From contig NC_060247.1 of NCBI RefSeq assembly GCF_921293095.1, forward strand, positions 54,223,111 through 54,287,110: a stretch of 64,000 nucleotides of DNA. Reading direction: 5' to 3'. Both the position numbers and the translations under genes were made by a program. Numbering within the stretch: the stretch's first letter is position 1; each line of letters opens with the position of its first letter. The notes under the pieces are model-generated. The model did not search any database. It saw nothing but the letters and a program-made list of their open reading frames with translations, and was not told the DNA's origin. Origin of the DNA: Ischnura elegans (taxonomy: Eukaryota; Arthropoda; Insecta; Odonata; Coenagrionidae). Below are positions 12,894 to 26,180 of this stretch, in pieces.

Positions 12894-14366
12894 TGTTTTT
12901 TTATCATGGATATAACTATATTCCACAAAATCAAGCCTCAAACGATTTATAAGTATTTACCCATCAATTTTTTGATTGAGGATGCCATTCACCGTTACTG
13001 TTGGTAATGGAATGCATCATTGGCATTGAATAATATCCAATTTTAAATCGTAAAGACTGAATATTTGTAAATGAGATATATGTACAAAATTTTCCAAATT
13101 TTCATTAAATTACGCACATTAAAGTGAAAATAGAAATTTCAGTCTTAACGCTGTGGAACTAACAGCAACAGTTAATATTTTAACTTGCTTAATTTTAGAT
13201 TTTTCCCACAGAGTTTTCAACGGATTATCTTTTTATCTTGGCATTGATAACGGCATCACGGACTGTTGCCAGGATAAAAGACAAAGTTGCAAGAAATAGT
13301 ATGCTGAAATGACAAAACCAATGGAGGTAAGGATCCAGAAATGGTGAAGAGGCCTATATGGTTCGGTGCTAAACGTTTTGTGAAGTTGGTTAATCATCTT
13401 CTGTGTTTACTTGGAGAACGGAGTCATTATGTCGCTGCCATAATGACTCCGTTCTTGAATTTTCTATCCCTCTGAGTCTAGCAGCTGTACGTTATAGTCA
13501 TATTTTACACCCTCAGGATAAAACGTTGGGCGCGTAACAGGGGATCGCTACTGTGCGTCACTTCACAACCGGTTTCCAGGAAAAAATCTGTTTGACGACC
13601 GATTGACACGGTTACTCACCGTCACGTACTAATACTGGTGAGAAATATTTACCAGCACAAAGTTTTCCGTAGGAATAACTGAAGTTGCGTTATCTACTTG
13701 GTTTTATCCAGTTCATAGCTACACACTGCTTTGTTTTAAAAAGTGAGTTATGTACTACAGAGTCTATTTAGCACCTTAATTCCACACGCGTTTCTTTCTC
13801 GCTTCCATTTGATGACTGATTTTAAGTAGTAATTGTACTGAGAGGATTTAGATTTGCCTGAACAAAATTACTAGGAGATTGGTTAATTGGTTCTACACCT
13901 TCTTCTTGAACCAGTAGTACCAATGTTGTTCCCTGAAAAATAATCGATTTAAATAATGCAAATTATATTATTAATTTGTTGAATCTTAAGATCGGTATAC
14001 TTCAGAATTACTATATTGCCCCATCACTTAAATTACTCTCAAGCCTTTGTACTATAGGACAACAAGTCGTCAGTATAATCTATTACTACAAAGAATAGAT
14101 ACACTGTTTAGATGTTTAATTAATGGTGACTTTCACTGTAAATGTAACTTTGCAGGGCGAAGTGCGCAAATTTCTTCGCTCTGGTCTTAAGTACATCCAA
14201 GTTGGTCAAATATAAACTGCCGAATTAATAATCATAAAATAACAATAAAAATAGTTTTAAATATCTCCAAATCATAGCAGTTAAATTTTCCATGAATTAA
14301 AATCCCAATAGAAAAATAATTTAATTTAACAGCAATTTATGCATTCCTCAATTTTGATGATGTTAT
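12894..14366. other. Spacer with a perfect small hairpin
   Basis: AT-rich and without a supportable gene. A hairpin with 16-base arms lies at 13416-13454 (GAACGGAGTCATTATG, a seven-base loop and its complement). Just upstream, about 13350-13375, a decayed TGAAGAGGCC...AAACG string resembles the hammerhead-like elements found elsewhere in the window. Confidence 0.35.
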
Positions 14367-14575
14367 GGCCGGCCTCGGCGGCGGCGGGGTAATCTCTTCG
14401 CCTGCCCAACCAAAGGTCACGCGTTCGAGTCCCGCCTGGGTAGGCTATCGCTTTCCAGGGCATGGATGTTCGTGATTGTCCTATGTTGTTACACGTTTTA
14501 TATCCCTCGCTTAATAAGGCCTTTACGGAACTATTTTCGGGGCAATATGTATAAGTGAAATAAAATAAAAAATTA
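14367..14575 (+). mobile_element. tRNA-derived SINE, second copy
   Basis: This copy has the same GGCCGGCCTCGG head as the copy at 4226, a B box with one mismatch (CGTTCGAGTCC), the shared CCAGGGCATGG and TTTTCGGGGCAAT body motifs, and an A-rich tail with AAATAAAATAAAA. Divergence from the first copy is scattered, as expected for an old insertion. It is oriented the same way as the first copy. No target duplication was recognised. Confidence 0.72.
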
Positions 14576-17500
14576 GTAATATGATAAAATAATACCTATC
14601 TCAGCCTTCATAGATGTCTTATACCTATCAGATTGATATTATAATCGATGCACATGCATTGATAATCCGAGTCACATTCCATTATTACCAATCCCAAATC
14701 CTAGGCTCGCCCTAGGGACACCTATTAGTCAATTTTCCCTCCATTGTGATACTAAAAATTCGTTCTCTCTCTCGCTGTCCCATCAATCGACTACCTCGTT
14801 TTTATTTCATGTATCCATTCAATTAGCCTCACACGGTTAAATGAAAATATTTCAGAAGCTCTTATTTATCAATAGAATTTTCCAAATGATAATTATAGTA
14901 TTATTAGGCATTAACTCATTAAAAGCTAAAATATAGTTGAATTTCAACGTACCTAAGTAACTGTACGGAAATATTATCGAGAATATTTTTAAATTTATTC
15001 AGTTATGACCCAAAAAATCATTTCTGTGCATTTAATTAATATGATGATAATGTATTTGCTATACCTATACTTTTGTGTAGAATGTCTCACAAGTATTTCA
15101 CATCATATAGTGGCGTAACTAGGAATATGCCTTGGGGAGGAATAAGATGACCTGGGGTGGTGATCCGTCCCCCCAGGCTTTTTAAGAAGATCCTCCGAGG
15201 ATGAAGAGAAAGTCTTTCTTCCAAACTTCGGCAGACATGGTGCCAATTACCCGGTGGAAAATCCGAGATTCCTTTCCACACTTGATACGCTGGGAGAATC
15301 TAATATCTTACACCAGAAACTTCCTCTGAAAAGTATTTTTGTTTTAACCGTTTATAGAACCGTCATTGATGGAATTAAGAAACTAGACCTTTGACAAGTG
15401 AATTAAAAGGGCATAGCGGTGTAATAGGGTGAAAAGTCTCCCCTCCGAAATTTTTCCCGTGCTTAGAGCATACGATTTGGGATCCAATTTTGATCCAATT
15501 GGGATTTGGGACTAAGGGACTCTTCACACTTCCAGCCCGCTAGAGGCCCACCAGGGCCGGCTAGCTCGAAAATACGATTTTCACTGTTTTTTCAGATATC
15601 TCGCTTGAAAAAGCTTATTTAAATGCAGTTTGCGGTATTTTAAATCTTTTGTAAATTTTAAATTGTTTTCAATAATTTTCAATGTTACAAGGAGAAATGG
15701 CGTCGATTTGGAACTTTCTAACGCGTGTTTTCATAGAATATTTTTGAGAGGGCCACAAAGAAAAATTGTTTTCTGGGGGCGCTTTTTAATGTGTTTCGGC
15801 TAGTGTATAGAAAAACAAAATATGTGTTGGAACATCGTTAAAAAAATGATAATATTCGATTTTGGTCCTATGCTCTTTAAGTAGTGATACTAAAATAGTG
15901 ATTCAATGCTACGCCAAATTCAGAGCAAAACGGTGCGCAGATCTCGGTTTTATGCATGGAGCTTGCATTTAATGGGCGTACTGAAAATCTAATCCTGCAG
16001 CCTAACGGTGAGATGTCGCTTGCTTGGATCCGTTTCTAATTCAGCTACTCACTCTCCCCACAGTTGATCTTGCCTTAGGTGGTGGGAAGAAGCGCACAAG
16101 CAACCTCTCGAGCACGATTTAAACATTTCCTGCTCTCGCGATTTTTATCCCCAGCTATACCATCCATTCACGGACTATAGAGTGAGGCGTTTGTCGGTTG
16201 AAAATAAATATAAAAAAAACTGCGTAACTCTACGTGCTCCTCCAAGAAGGCAGAGGAAAGCGCACGACGGAGGAAAAAAATTCTAGGACGTCCCTAGGCA
16301 GGACTAGTTGCTTGCTGCATATCTGCCTATTCCATGAGAGTGAGGTCGGGCGGCGAGCTTTGTGTCTAGGTGGAAAAAATGGTAGGCCCGGGTTCGTTCC
16401 CCTAGCGTACGACTAGCAACGGTTTCTCGGAACCGGATCCACCGGTGCTGGATATTGTGTAATGAGCTGGACAACGTGCCGTAGAGGAAGAGATAGATGC
16501 GTAGGGGAGCCATGCCCCTCTCTCTACGTCACCCTATTCTAAGAGCATCGTCTTACCCCATCTTCACACGGTTCATCCCCTTTTGCTCCGACCCTAGGCA
16601 TCAAAGTCGTCCTTCTAACGCTCATTCATCTCATACAACCTTTGGCTCTACAAATCCTCTTTTCTCATCACTATGGCCTAGCCGTGAAAAGATTCTGAGC
16701 TCAGATTTGACTGATAGTTGACAGAGAGGTGAAATAATGGGATCTCGCTGGTCATTTACGGCGTTTTAAGGACTTAAATCCTTTTCTCTTCATCTCTACT
16801 CTTTATCAGAGGAAAAATGAAAAAATAAGAAAGAACGCAAAGGTAGAAAAACAAAAATTTTAAGTAGGATTAGCCATGTTAAAAATTACAATCGGGTAAA
16901 AAAATAAAAATAAAATATCCAAACTCGAACGAAAACGAATAGAATGGTTTTAGAAATTATAAATTTACAGCTGAGGGGGGAAAGTAATTCAATCTTTAGG
17001 ATAATTAGGTATATTCATAAATCTGTAATTTAAAATATTTGAAGACAAAGCTTAAGCCATATCGTAGAGGTTTGATGATGGTGATGTCATATTTAATGGA
17101 GGACATTGCATTTTAAGTCTATTTATCATGATTTTCAGCGAAAGCGTGGGACGTGATTTTACTATACTTTGATTAGTTTTGGCGAGTTGTTATTTTCTTC
17201 TTTCATATTATATAAATCATTCCCGAATGACTAAATTTTTTATTTACTCAATTTTACTTACTCTATGATTCATATTTGAAATATAATTGAATGTGGAGAC
17301 ATGATAACTAGATTTTTTGCGGGATAGCACCAATTCTGTGTACTGATTCAGCATTTAAATTATTTTATAGAAGACATTTTGGTCTTTAAAAAAAATAGAA
17401 TTACGTCTTTGACAATTCCTAAAAGAAAATGTAGGAAGTACTCGTAACGCATAGGAGTTTTAAGACTTCGAGGAATCATTTTCTTTGATTGACGGAATCA

Positions 17501-20500
17501 TCACGGGAAATAATTGTACGCATACATTTAAGCATACAACTTTTTTTATTTTATCAGTTTGCATAAGAACATATTGTGTTTAACCTTATGACCGTTGCAA
17601 GGCGTCATTATTTATTTTTATTATGTAAGTTTATCGTGTTCAACCTAGGGCGGGTACAAGATTTTTCCTGGGGTGGGGGGCTCAAGAGTCTGACAGCCAA
17701 ATTGTCCTCTCATGCTTGAGATTAAAACAGCATGCAACAATTGCAGTGCGAAATATTCTCTTATATTAATATGAAAATATCAATAAGTTACATATTTACG
17801 AGTAATAACGAATTTTTTCGAGCCCCTTTCCCACTTGGGCGATGTTTATGTCCACTTTAGATGGGCTCAAGACTTAAAAGATTGAGGCTCCGTAATACGC
17901 AGAAAACTAACGTGATGATAACCGTATTAAGAAAACCTGATCCATTCATTTTTTTAGCGTAATCACGTGCTCCCTTCCTCAGTATCTATACGTTCAACTA
18001 AATCAACTGGCAAAACATATATGTTATGCCGTTAGGGGAAGTCCCTTTCCAAAGGGTACAAGCTATTCAGGCCTGAGGTTTCAGCTCGTTTTTTTCCTGC
18101 GTGGAGACTTGACAGTCCAATTCAAGAGCATTACCCCCACTGAACTGATTCTTGCGGGTGGGAAATTGTCGTATTAAGGGAAGCGTTGCATGAGCGGGTT
18201 CAATTGAAAATAATTGGCAACACTTGTCTCAAGTGACGGTTCCCTTGCATTTGAAGCATGACTGTTCACTTGCCTGGGTAATCAGGCCATCCTTCACAGC
18301 CGCACTAGGCATTAAACACCGGCAGAAAAAATAAAGATTATGAGGAATTTATGTAGTAGTTAATGCTGAAAAATATCATCTTTACCAAAAGATCAAAGTG
18401 GGCTAGCTATTGCAAGGTGCTATTGTAAGATTAGGATTATTGTTTAGGGAATATTTGAAGCCTTTGAAACAAATTATATTATTCGTGAAATTCTAACGCA
18501 GTGACTTTATTTTTTAGTTCAATATTTGTAAGCAAAAGCTCAATAATTAAACTCTATATTTTTAATAAAAAAGTAATTTAAATTGGTCAGAATATTTTTA
18601 AACTGTTCTTGCTCATAGGCTGTGGTTCTGTTTGTACAAGGGAGGTTTTTTTCAATCTCCGATAGCTCAGCAAAAACACCATGCAGGCTACAAGCGGGTA
18701 CTGCGCAGAAAGCGCAATTGCGCGTCCTCCGCACCACACGCTTAAGTCATTTCTGACCGTAAGTTGTTAGTTAAAGATTAGTATCAATCTCATTAACTAC
18801 ACAGCCTCAATTGATTCTCCCGCCAAGTGTGCAGAGAGAGCTAGAAAACTCACTAAATGACTTTAGCATTGACATGCCGATGCCTTAAATACCGATAAAA
18901 GATATTTTTTCTTTGATGCAATGAGTGTGAAACAGTGTGAAACATAACGTCCATTCCAATTCAAAAGAAAAGAAGAGACATGCTGACTTCTGGAAGTTCT
19001 ATGATCCAGGACAACACCTCGACATCTCAGTGCTGTAGTAAAGCTTGTCCACAGCCACGACCAATTTCGTTATCGCCGAGGCGATTATGTCGAAAGGACA
19101 CCACAAATGTGCTCTACATTTAGCACTGAAATAATTTTCAATCAATAACTTCGTTTTCTGATCATGACCCTTCGGAGGTTGAAAAAAACGGACTTCGTAC
19201 GTACATGAGAGTGCCGCTGCGTTGAAAAAGGGATATTTATCTATTAAAATTATAAGTGTTAAGTAGATTTTCTGAGGTTATATGTTACGTACTTATGTAG
19301 ATTTCAACACGAATACAGCTGCAATCAGCAATAAACGTCCTTCCCTGACGCTAATTCATCACCTTTACTCCTTGTAACTATCGTTAGAAGTTTATGTGTG
19401 CTTTTAGAAAAAAAAAGTTTTTTTTATTTTCCTCTACTAGTTTTTCTGCGTATATATGCCTTTTTACGTTTTATCACGCTATTCTTTTGGACGTAAATCT
19501 TAACACGCTCATTGGCTACTTTGTTACTTCTTAATTCCCAGAAAATCCTTGGCTCATTATTCTGCAATAACTCTCGTTCGTTACTAATGACTTCTTGAGC
19601 GATATTTTTGAGCCGCAGGCATAGTTTGACGAAGTGTGATTCACTTGCCTATTACTGTATATTAATCATAATTAATGCACATTCATTTATGGCGGTTTAT
19701 CAGCGATATTTCTTTGATCAGGATATTTCTTTGATGCAGGAAAAATTTCCTAATGATGAAAATGTTTTTTTTACCTAAATGCGACTACGAAAATGTCTGC
19801 GATTATAGGAAATGTATTGCTATAGAAGAAGTATTATTCTTTCAGTATTTATTGGATTAAAGGCTTTATTTTTTACTTCAATTAGTCTTATATTTTTCTT
19901 CGCAAGGATGCTGGCATTTTTATCAGTAGATACAAAATGTTATTACTAGAAAAATACCGAAGATTAAATGTGTAGCGTAAACTTTCCCTGTGCTGAACAT
20001 GAGAATAATAGACTAGAATGAATAGTTGAGTAAATATCATTTAGATTTTATTTTTTAAATGATTATTTAGCTGCCATTTTATGACCGGATGGTGTTTCTG
20101 GTGTAGGAACTATGCCATAATAAGCATGCTTCATTATAATTTACAGTGCATGGCTATGCGATGGAATAATTATGGAAAACGTTTACCGATGAAAAATCAA
20201 TTAAGATTTAAATGGTTTAGAGTATCCTTCCGAAATACCAAGTTCCTAGATTTGGAAGTTTGATTATGAGGAACCTCTATAAAGGGGGACAAAATATTGA
20301 CTTAATACTTCGCTGAAAATGGTAAAAAGTCATTAATCTCAGTAACGTAGATTATTAATTTGAAAAGATGGATAGAACCATTAGTAATACTATCTAATAA
20401 TCTAGTATTATAGTGAGAATTACTTTAAAGATTTAATGTGTTTTATCCGATTGCGACTCCAAATTTAAGGCGGTTTGGATGCATAGCGTCGGGGACCTTG

Positions 20501-21713
20501 ACGCTCTACTCTTACTTCTAACAATTACCATTGTATCCTTTGATATAAGCACTATTATTTACTTTGGTTATCTCTTTTGCCCATTTTTCATTTGCCATTT
20601 TTCTATTACCTTTCTTTTTACTCTTGGAGTGGCTTGGTTGAAGGTGTTTGTGTTTCTTGGCCGTAAAAAAACAATAAATTTCGCGAAATATTAGTGGAAC
20701 TTCAGTATATTTTGAATGCATGTAAACTTTTCGAATCATAGACTTACGCTTTGAGAGCATTTTCTCAATTTCTGAAAAAATTGAATCTCTCCATCTCCTC
20801 ACAACGACTACTTCCTTCATAAATGCAATCGTGAAGTCACAGTAATCGATCAAAATGGTCGAAAAATGACTAATTTGATTGAAAAATTACAAATCGCATT
20901 GAAGACTCAAAGAAATTCACAGAATGTTTGTAGAATTTTGAATGAACTACTTTACTCAATACCATTGCAGGCTTTAAGGGCGTACCCATCTCTTTGAAAT
21001 TTGCATTGTAGTGTATGTACGTCTCGATTAACTATCAAGGACACCAAATATTGAAAGTAGCCAAGGCGATCACCCTCACGAATATTTTCCTCAAATTGTC
21101 TTAAGATTTATCGTCTCTGGATGCTTTCGAAAATATTTGCGGTTTCTTGGATTAGCTCAGCTTTTTCTCTCGAATTAGTATCTTTGAATGCATCTTTGTA
21201 AAGCCATGCAGAGATAGCTTTATTTTAAGAAACTCGTCCAGCTCCGCATTAGCCAAATAAAATTGAATTATTATTACTTTATTTCATTTAATAGGGAGGT
21301 AATGAATAATTTTATAAATGGAAATGCCTCTTAACGTGTAGCCAAATAAAGATTTAAAAGTTCTAAGAGCTCACTTTAATGAATAGTAAACGTATGTAAT
21401 CATTAATTCCAGTTAACTGTATGTTAAAGCGAATATTCATCGCCTCTTCCTAGGCTTTGATAGAAAATAATTGCCTTAGACTTGTCAGTTCTAAATGGAA
21501 AATCAGTTGTTAAGTATACATCATGCATTACTTATCCTTTACATTTCACAGCATATTCAATTAGATTATTCATTTCAACATTTCTCCAAATTCCTTGATA
21601 TCTTGCATCATAATTGGCACGTTTAATGTTTCGAAACACCCTCAAAAAAGGATGAGCATCACCAATTTTTTTTAACACATTACCTTTTTCCAACCGTTGT
21701 TGAATGTAATTTT
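14576..21713. other. Long spacer with transposon scraps
   Basis: No gene is supported. At about 15108 the string TAGTGGCGTAACTAGG looks like one end of a hAT-type MITE without a matching partner. At about 17648-17880 G-rich and C-rich blocks (GGGGTGGGGGGCTC and GAGCCCC) facing each other may be another degenerate MITE. About 16200-16520 is GC-richer with short overlapping frames of no known family. The rest is plain AT-rich DNA. Confidence 0.3.
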
Positions 21714-22178
21714 TTACTCTCCCACTGCAATGTGAAGTTGGCGATTCGTATTCCCTATTGTTTCCATGTGCATGGATTGAGAGACAGCTTCGTTCGCAGT
21801 CGTAACACGTCTTTGGTGCGTGCGGGTGATTGAATTATTCTTTCCGTGACCTATTGATGCAGAAACTGATATAGCCCCGTCAATGTTGGCCCGCTTAAGG
21901 CACGGTCGAACATTTTTATTTCGTACACTTTTTCCTACGCTTGGGGAGTTTGGGAAAGATCTTAGGAGTATAGCTCTCACGTTTTCACGTTTATCTTCAA
22001 CATGTAGGATTCTGTCGCGCAGATTTTTTCGCCGATTACTTTGGCCGTGATCGCTTGAAATGTTTGAGAGAATTTCACCAGAACGCTTTGACGTCATTGA
22101 ATTGAAACGGTCGCGTAACGTGCCAAGTGTGGTGGATATTTTGATCATGTGGTTTTTAATATAAAATTTGTGACTCAT
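21714..22178 (-). CDS. Unrecognised 154-codon ORF, possible exon
   Basis: This is an open frame of 154 codons, long for the local base composition, and GC-richer than its flanks. The product is basic and polar (many Arg, Lys, Ser, Asn and Thr), with no cysteine or histidine pattern, membrane segment or motif I recognise. On the minus strand a plausible acceptor, CTTTTCAG, lies just upstream of the ATG with the exon starting near 22187. The frame ends in TAA, but a donor-like GGTAATG lies about 35 bases further. It may be part of a host gene, a decayed transposon ORF or chance. It lies about 260 bases outside the DNA transposon at 22441 and is not obviously part of it. Confidence 0.2.
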   Translation of the reverse strand: MSHKFYIKNHMIKISTTLGTLRDRFNSMTSKRSGEILSNISSDHGQSNRRKNLRDRILHVEDKRENVRAILLRSFPNSPSVGKSVRNKNVRPCLKRANIDGAISVSASIGHGKNNSITRTHQRRVTTANEAVSQSMHMETIGNTNRQLHIAVGE

Positions 22179-22440
22179 TCTAAGGTTCTGAAAAGCTTAA
22201 AATACTTAAGAGGAGCATATTTTTCACTGACTTCATGCATACTTAAGCGATATTTTTGTAGTCATTTTAATTTAATTACCGATGTGATAGTGAAAAATAT
22301 AAATATTAAAGAAGTTGCAAGCAACTCACATCTGAATTTGTTCGTCAACATAAGTAGATCTAAGGAATATAGTAAATTTTCTTATTATGTAGGTATTCTG
22401 TATGCATTCATTTTTGTCACTCAAATATGAATTACTCCTA

Positions 22441-22640
22441 CACTGAAAGAAAAAATTGGTTGTGGTATCCAAGAGTTGGATCCCACACCCAATTTAAATG
22501 GATGCTGGGGCGCCATCCATTTAGTTGGATGAGGTAGCCATTTTGAATAGCTGGGTAAGAGATGGCTGTGACAACCAACTCGTTGGATACCACAGCCAGC
22601 GTCGTTGGGTCTTACGCCCATCTATATTGGATGCCGCAGC
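22441..22640. repeat. Left end with TTGGAT dyads
   Basis: The 19-bp terminal repeat is followed by about ten copies of TTGG(A/T)T or its complement ATCCAA, spaced irregularly and often joined by CACA, CCAC or GTGG. Examples are TTGGTTGTGGTATCCAA near 22457 and CCAACTCGTTGGATACCACA near 22574. Arrays of this type usually serve as subterminal transposase-binding sites. Confidence 0.6.
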
Positions 22641-22789
22641 TTTGCGAAATTGTTGCCGTAGCGTTTAATGAATGGGTAATATTTTAGCGGATATTATAAT
22701 TATTATTATTACTAGTGACACCGGTTAAATATGCATGTAGGTTAAATAATAAAAGATAACAATAATATTTTAATATACGCCTTTATTAA

Positions 22790-23195
22790 AAAATGGAAGA
22801 AACTTTTTATAAAGAAATTTAAAAAGAACATACATATGCCAAAGGTACTCTTGAAAATTTTCCACATTTTTCCAAACAGAACATTCTATAATGCCAGATT
22901 TATCAATCCTGTTAAGACATCATCATTATCATAACTATCAATATTCCGTACACTTTCCTTCCTCTCCTGTAAATCTGTGTGACTTGCATTTGACTTTTAC
23001 ATCAATGACAGAAATAATTGGCTTTAAACTGTAGTAACAAATCCCAATATGTCATTTAACCCCAAATTATCTTCAAGAATTCCAAAGAGAGAAAAACAAT
23101 AATTCTCTGCTTGCCAACCTCTGCATCAGCCTCAATTCCATACCTTTGCATACAATTTATGCCTTCCACAAGGATGTTAAAGACCTTAGAGTTTT
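22790..23195 (-). pseudogene. Decayed transposon protein, C-terminal portion
   Basis: Reading the minus strand, at least three frame changes or stops interrupt a protein-like stretch. It starts FNILVEGINCMQRYGIEAD, continues through a segment containing DNLGLNDILGF, then SVRNIDSYDNDDVLTG, then IIECSVWKNVENF. The DNLGLN-x-x-LGF block resembles a motif I recall from uncharacterised transposon-encoded proteins of insects and other animals; that recollection is not verified. It lies inside the inverted ends at 22441 and 26400 and is on the same strand as the intact-looking 5' exons, so it is probably the 3' part of the element's own gene, now broken. Confidence 0.45.
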
Positions 23196-24796
23196 TGTAT
23201 TTTTTCTATTTGTACAACTAGAAAGAAGGGCTAAAAAGATATTTCCTAATAATGAGGTGTTTAGTGGCGAGCCATAGAAGTGTATGGTATAAGTGCCCCT
23301 CACCTTCTAGCCGTCCTTTTACTTATTTCATGTTCATCAACTTAAAAAATCTACATTATTCTCCGGTGACGCACTCCCCCTAACGGCAAAGGTACTTTTG
23401 TCTGACATTTCCACTTGGGCATGATTAAAGTGGCTTCGAAGAGCTCATATGAGAGCGGATATTCTAACTGCTTCCATCTGTGGTTAAAAGTTTTCTACTT
23501 TTAATATCCGGAATTTATTTTCTATTTCATCATGGCAACTATTACGATGGCGTGACTACTTAAGACGTGATTGCGCCAGGCGTGGTCATTTATATCCGCA
23601 TGGGACCTATGAGGCCCATTAGTGTCTCGTGAGTTTACCACACATTAATATTAGGCTCTCAAGGAGATGGCCCGTGACGTCTCTTGTTTACTTAAATGCA
23701 TTTTTTTGACCTCAATTTCGTCCCTCAGCTGAATCAGTATTAGTGGACCATGGCATTAGTGGACTATCTCTCTTGAATCGTCCTTCCAGTAACGGCAAGA
23801 TTCTCGAGAAGAACGGAGTGAAATGAGTTCACACACGATTTTCAAGGAATTAACTGTGCGTACTTTGGATTCATGTGTCGAAGATGAATTTTTTCAGTGC
23901 TTCTTGTACATTCAAATGGTTTGAAGTTGTATGTGTTCGTTTTCGTTTTCTTTGAAAGTGTGGTTTAATAGGCAAAAGTTGTGCCGATCCTGTTATTTTT
24001 GTTTGCATTTTTAGACTACCTGTTTTATGTCACTTCTAGTTTATGTAATTCAAAAGAGTCCTTTTCTTTCTTAAGTGGAATATTTACCTCCTATAACTTC
24101 AGGAAGAAGTGAATAACATAATAGATAAAAACTTCCCAAAAACTCGGTCATTCCATCCCCTGTTTTGACATATACACAGTTCAACCGCCAAATATCGGGA
24201 ATAGATATCAGGAAGATGAAAATTCTGCAAAATGTAAGTACAAATATAATAAGTGGTAGTCCAAATTCCATGGTATAAATTTTGAATAATGATTAGAATG
24301 TTAGAAACATTAGAGCTGGAGGTTTCACTAATTTTCCGATGTCTATCACATAAAATTACCCAAGATATTTTAAATACGTCTAATTAATGTAATACTGGAG
24401 GCAACGTATGAGCACGTGTAACGCATATTTTGCTTAGGACACTTGTTAGAGGCTAAACATAAATGAAGACGTATGTGTACACAAACATTGTAGTCCCTCA
24501 AAATTTCTTAGAAAACATAATTTTTACTGTAGCCATCACTGTATCGCGAGCATATTCAAATTTGTCATGTGGCAAATCTTGGCAAGGGGCAGAAAAAATC
24601 AGTTGCCTTACACACTCACAATAGAAATTTGATGATATATAGTCACATACATATATCAAATGATCTTCACGAAAAAGATTTTCAATAGTCACAAAATTCA
24701 TAAATACATTAAAGTCAATTCAAATAATAAATGATAGTCTATATCCTTTTCATATGATACTACCTTCGTGCTTCCGAACATGAAGTATTTTATCAC

Positions 24797-25996
24797 CTTT
24801 CATTTACTTTTTCTGAAGGCCTAATGGGAGGCACTTGACATTGAACGTTCTCTCTCGTCAACATCATTAGGTTTGTGTAGTCAATGTATTCATCTGAAAA
24901 AAGAAATAACTATGCCATTAAAAATACTCATGATGGAAAAAGAGCTTATTTAATATTCCATTTTTAATTATTTCACAGATCAAAGAAAGAATGCTGTTGA
25001 ATGAATGAATGATGATCAAAGAAAGGTAATACTCTTGCTTAATAGTCTTATTGACCATACTTAAAATCTCTACACCATTAAATACGTGTTTCGTTTATTG
25101 GTTCCTCTTTTACAGTTAGTTGCCTAGGTTATACATGAAAGGACAGCAACTTCCTACTCTTAGCATAAGCCATTAATGCATTACATAAATCAGTATCTGT
25201 TTTTTGCACGTGCAAACATCAAGAGTAAGTATATCAGGAGAAAAATTATAGATAAAATTCTGTGATATGTTACACAGCTTCGAATACGGGCAGAAAAGGT
25301 TTATATCGACCAGAGTTCTAAATTTCGTGATACACAGTTCTGAATTGCAGTTCATACGCATGATATTGTATGCATTTAGGGTACAGGCCTTGAATAATTA
25401 GTATACAAGTGTCTGCATTTCACCTTGCATAGTGATACTCAGGCTATAGTTTGCATGAAATTATCATTGATAATGAAATCCGTAAATGATAACTATCAAG
25501 TACTTTTCCACAAATTTTTATCTCATTATAGCCTTTTTTGAGTCACATGATGTCACATCATCCACGAGAGTCTGGCTTCTGGTGATGATCCTCGAGTTGA
25601 CACACATTTAGTGGATATTGAATTTGTGGAAAACTGCTTGAAATTTTTCGTTAATGGATTAATAGAGAATTCCAATATAACATTTGGTAGTTGTGATATT
25701 ATGCTACACATGTACTAAATGCAAGCTAAAATGTATTCATTCATTTAGTAACAAAAACCATAATTTGTATGGCAGTCATTGAACATTGACCGGAATTATT
25801 TTCGAGAAAACAAGGGTTAAAAACACAATATCCAACCTGAGGATAACATCAAATAACAAGGTAAAACCTTTAACGGCGAAATATAATAAGAGTTGCGCAT
25901 AGTAACGGAAGGTCAATTAGCAAGCTTACCAGTAAATTTTCCCGCGAGACTGGTCAGGTCCAAAGTATCAAGAAAATCCCTAGTTTGGTTATCCAT
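24797..25996 (-). pseudogene. 5' exons of the transposon gene (SAM-like N-terminus)
   Basis: Exon 1 (25996 down to 25930) begins with ATG and encodes 22 residues, MDNQTRDFLDTLDLTSLAGK then FT, ending at a canonical donor G|GTAAGC. Exon 2 (24893 down to 24797) follows a pyrimidine-rich TTTTTTCAG acceptor and joins in phase to give a segment starting DEYIDYTNLMMLTREN, with a donor AAAG|GTGATA at its end. The pattern 'L...F-x-E-x-ID...L..LT-x-E' is like a SAM domain helix set. The phase match and both splice signals make a real gene likely. Middle exons were not identified, and the 3' part (22790-23195) is broken, so the whole is treated as a pseudogene. Confidence 0.45.
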
Positions 25997-26180
25997 ATCT
26001 TCTCGTCTTCAAGTGTTCTAAGAATATAAAAAAGTATTATGCCAATGGATGGCTATATTTTCACAAATGCTAGAGTAAACAGATAAACCATTTACTTACC
26101 TCCAAGCACGCTAAACATGTGCACTTAAGAACTGTATGGGATTTTATCGCTAGATGGCTCTGGCGTAGAAGCAATATTCA

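Noticed and set aside
15107..15300. TAGTGGCGTAACTAGG as a hAT MITE
   Set aside because: Only one end is recognisable, so it is not listed as an element.
16385..16402. Possible tRNA B box (GGGTTCGTTCCCC)
   Set aside because: Two mismatches to the B box, no A box at proper distance and no foldable cloverleaf.
17648..17880. G-rich and C-rich facing blocks suggesting a MITE
   Set aside because: Ends do not align as inverted repeats and no target duplication was found; mentioned only as a possibility in the spacer entry.
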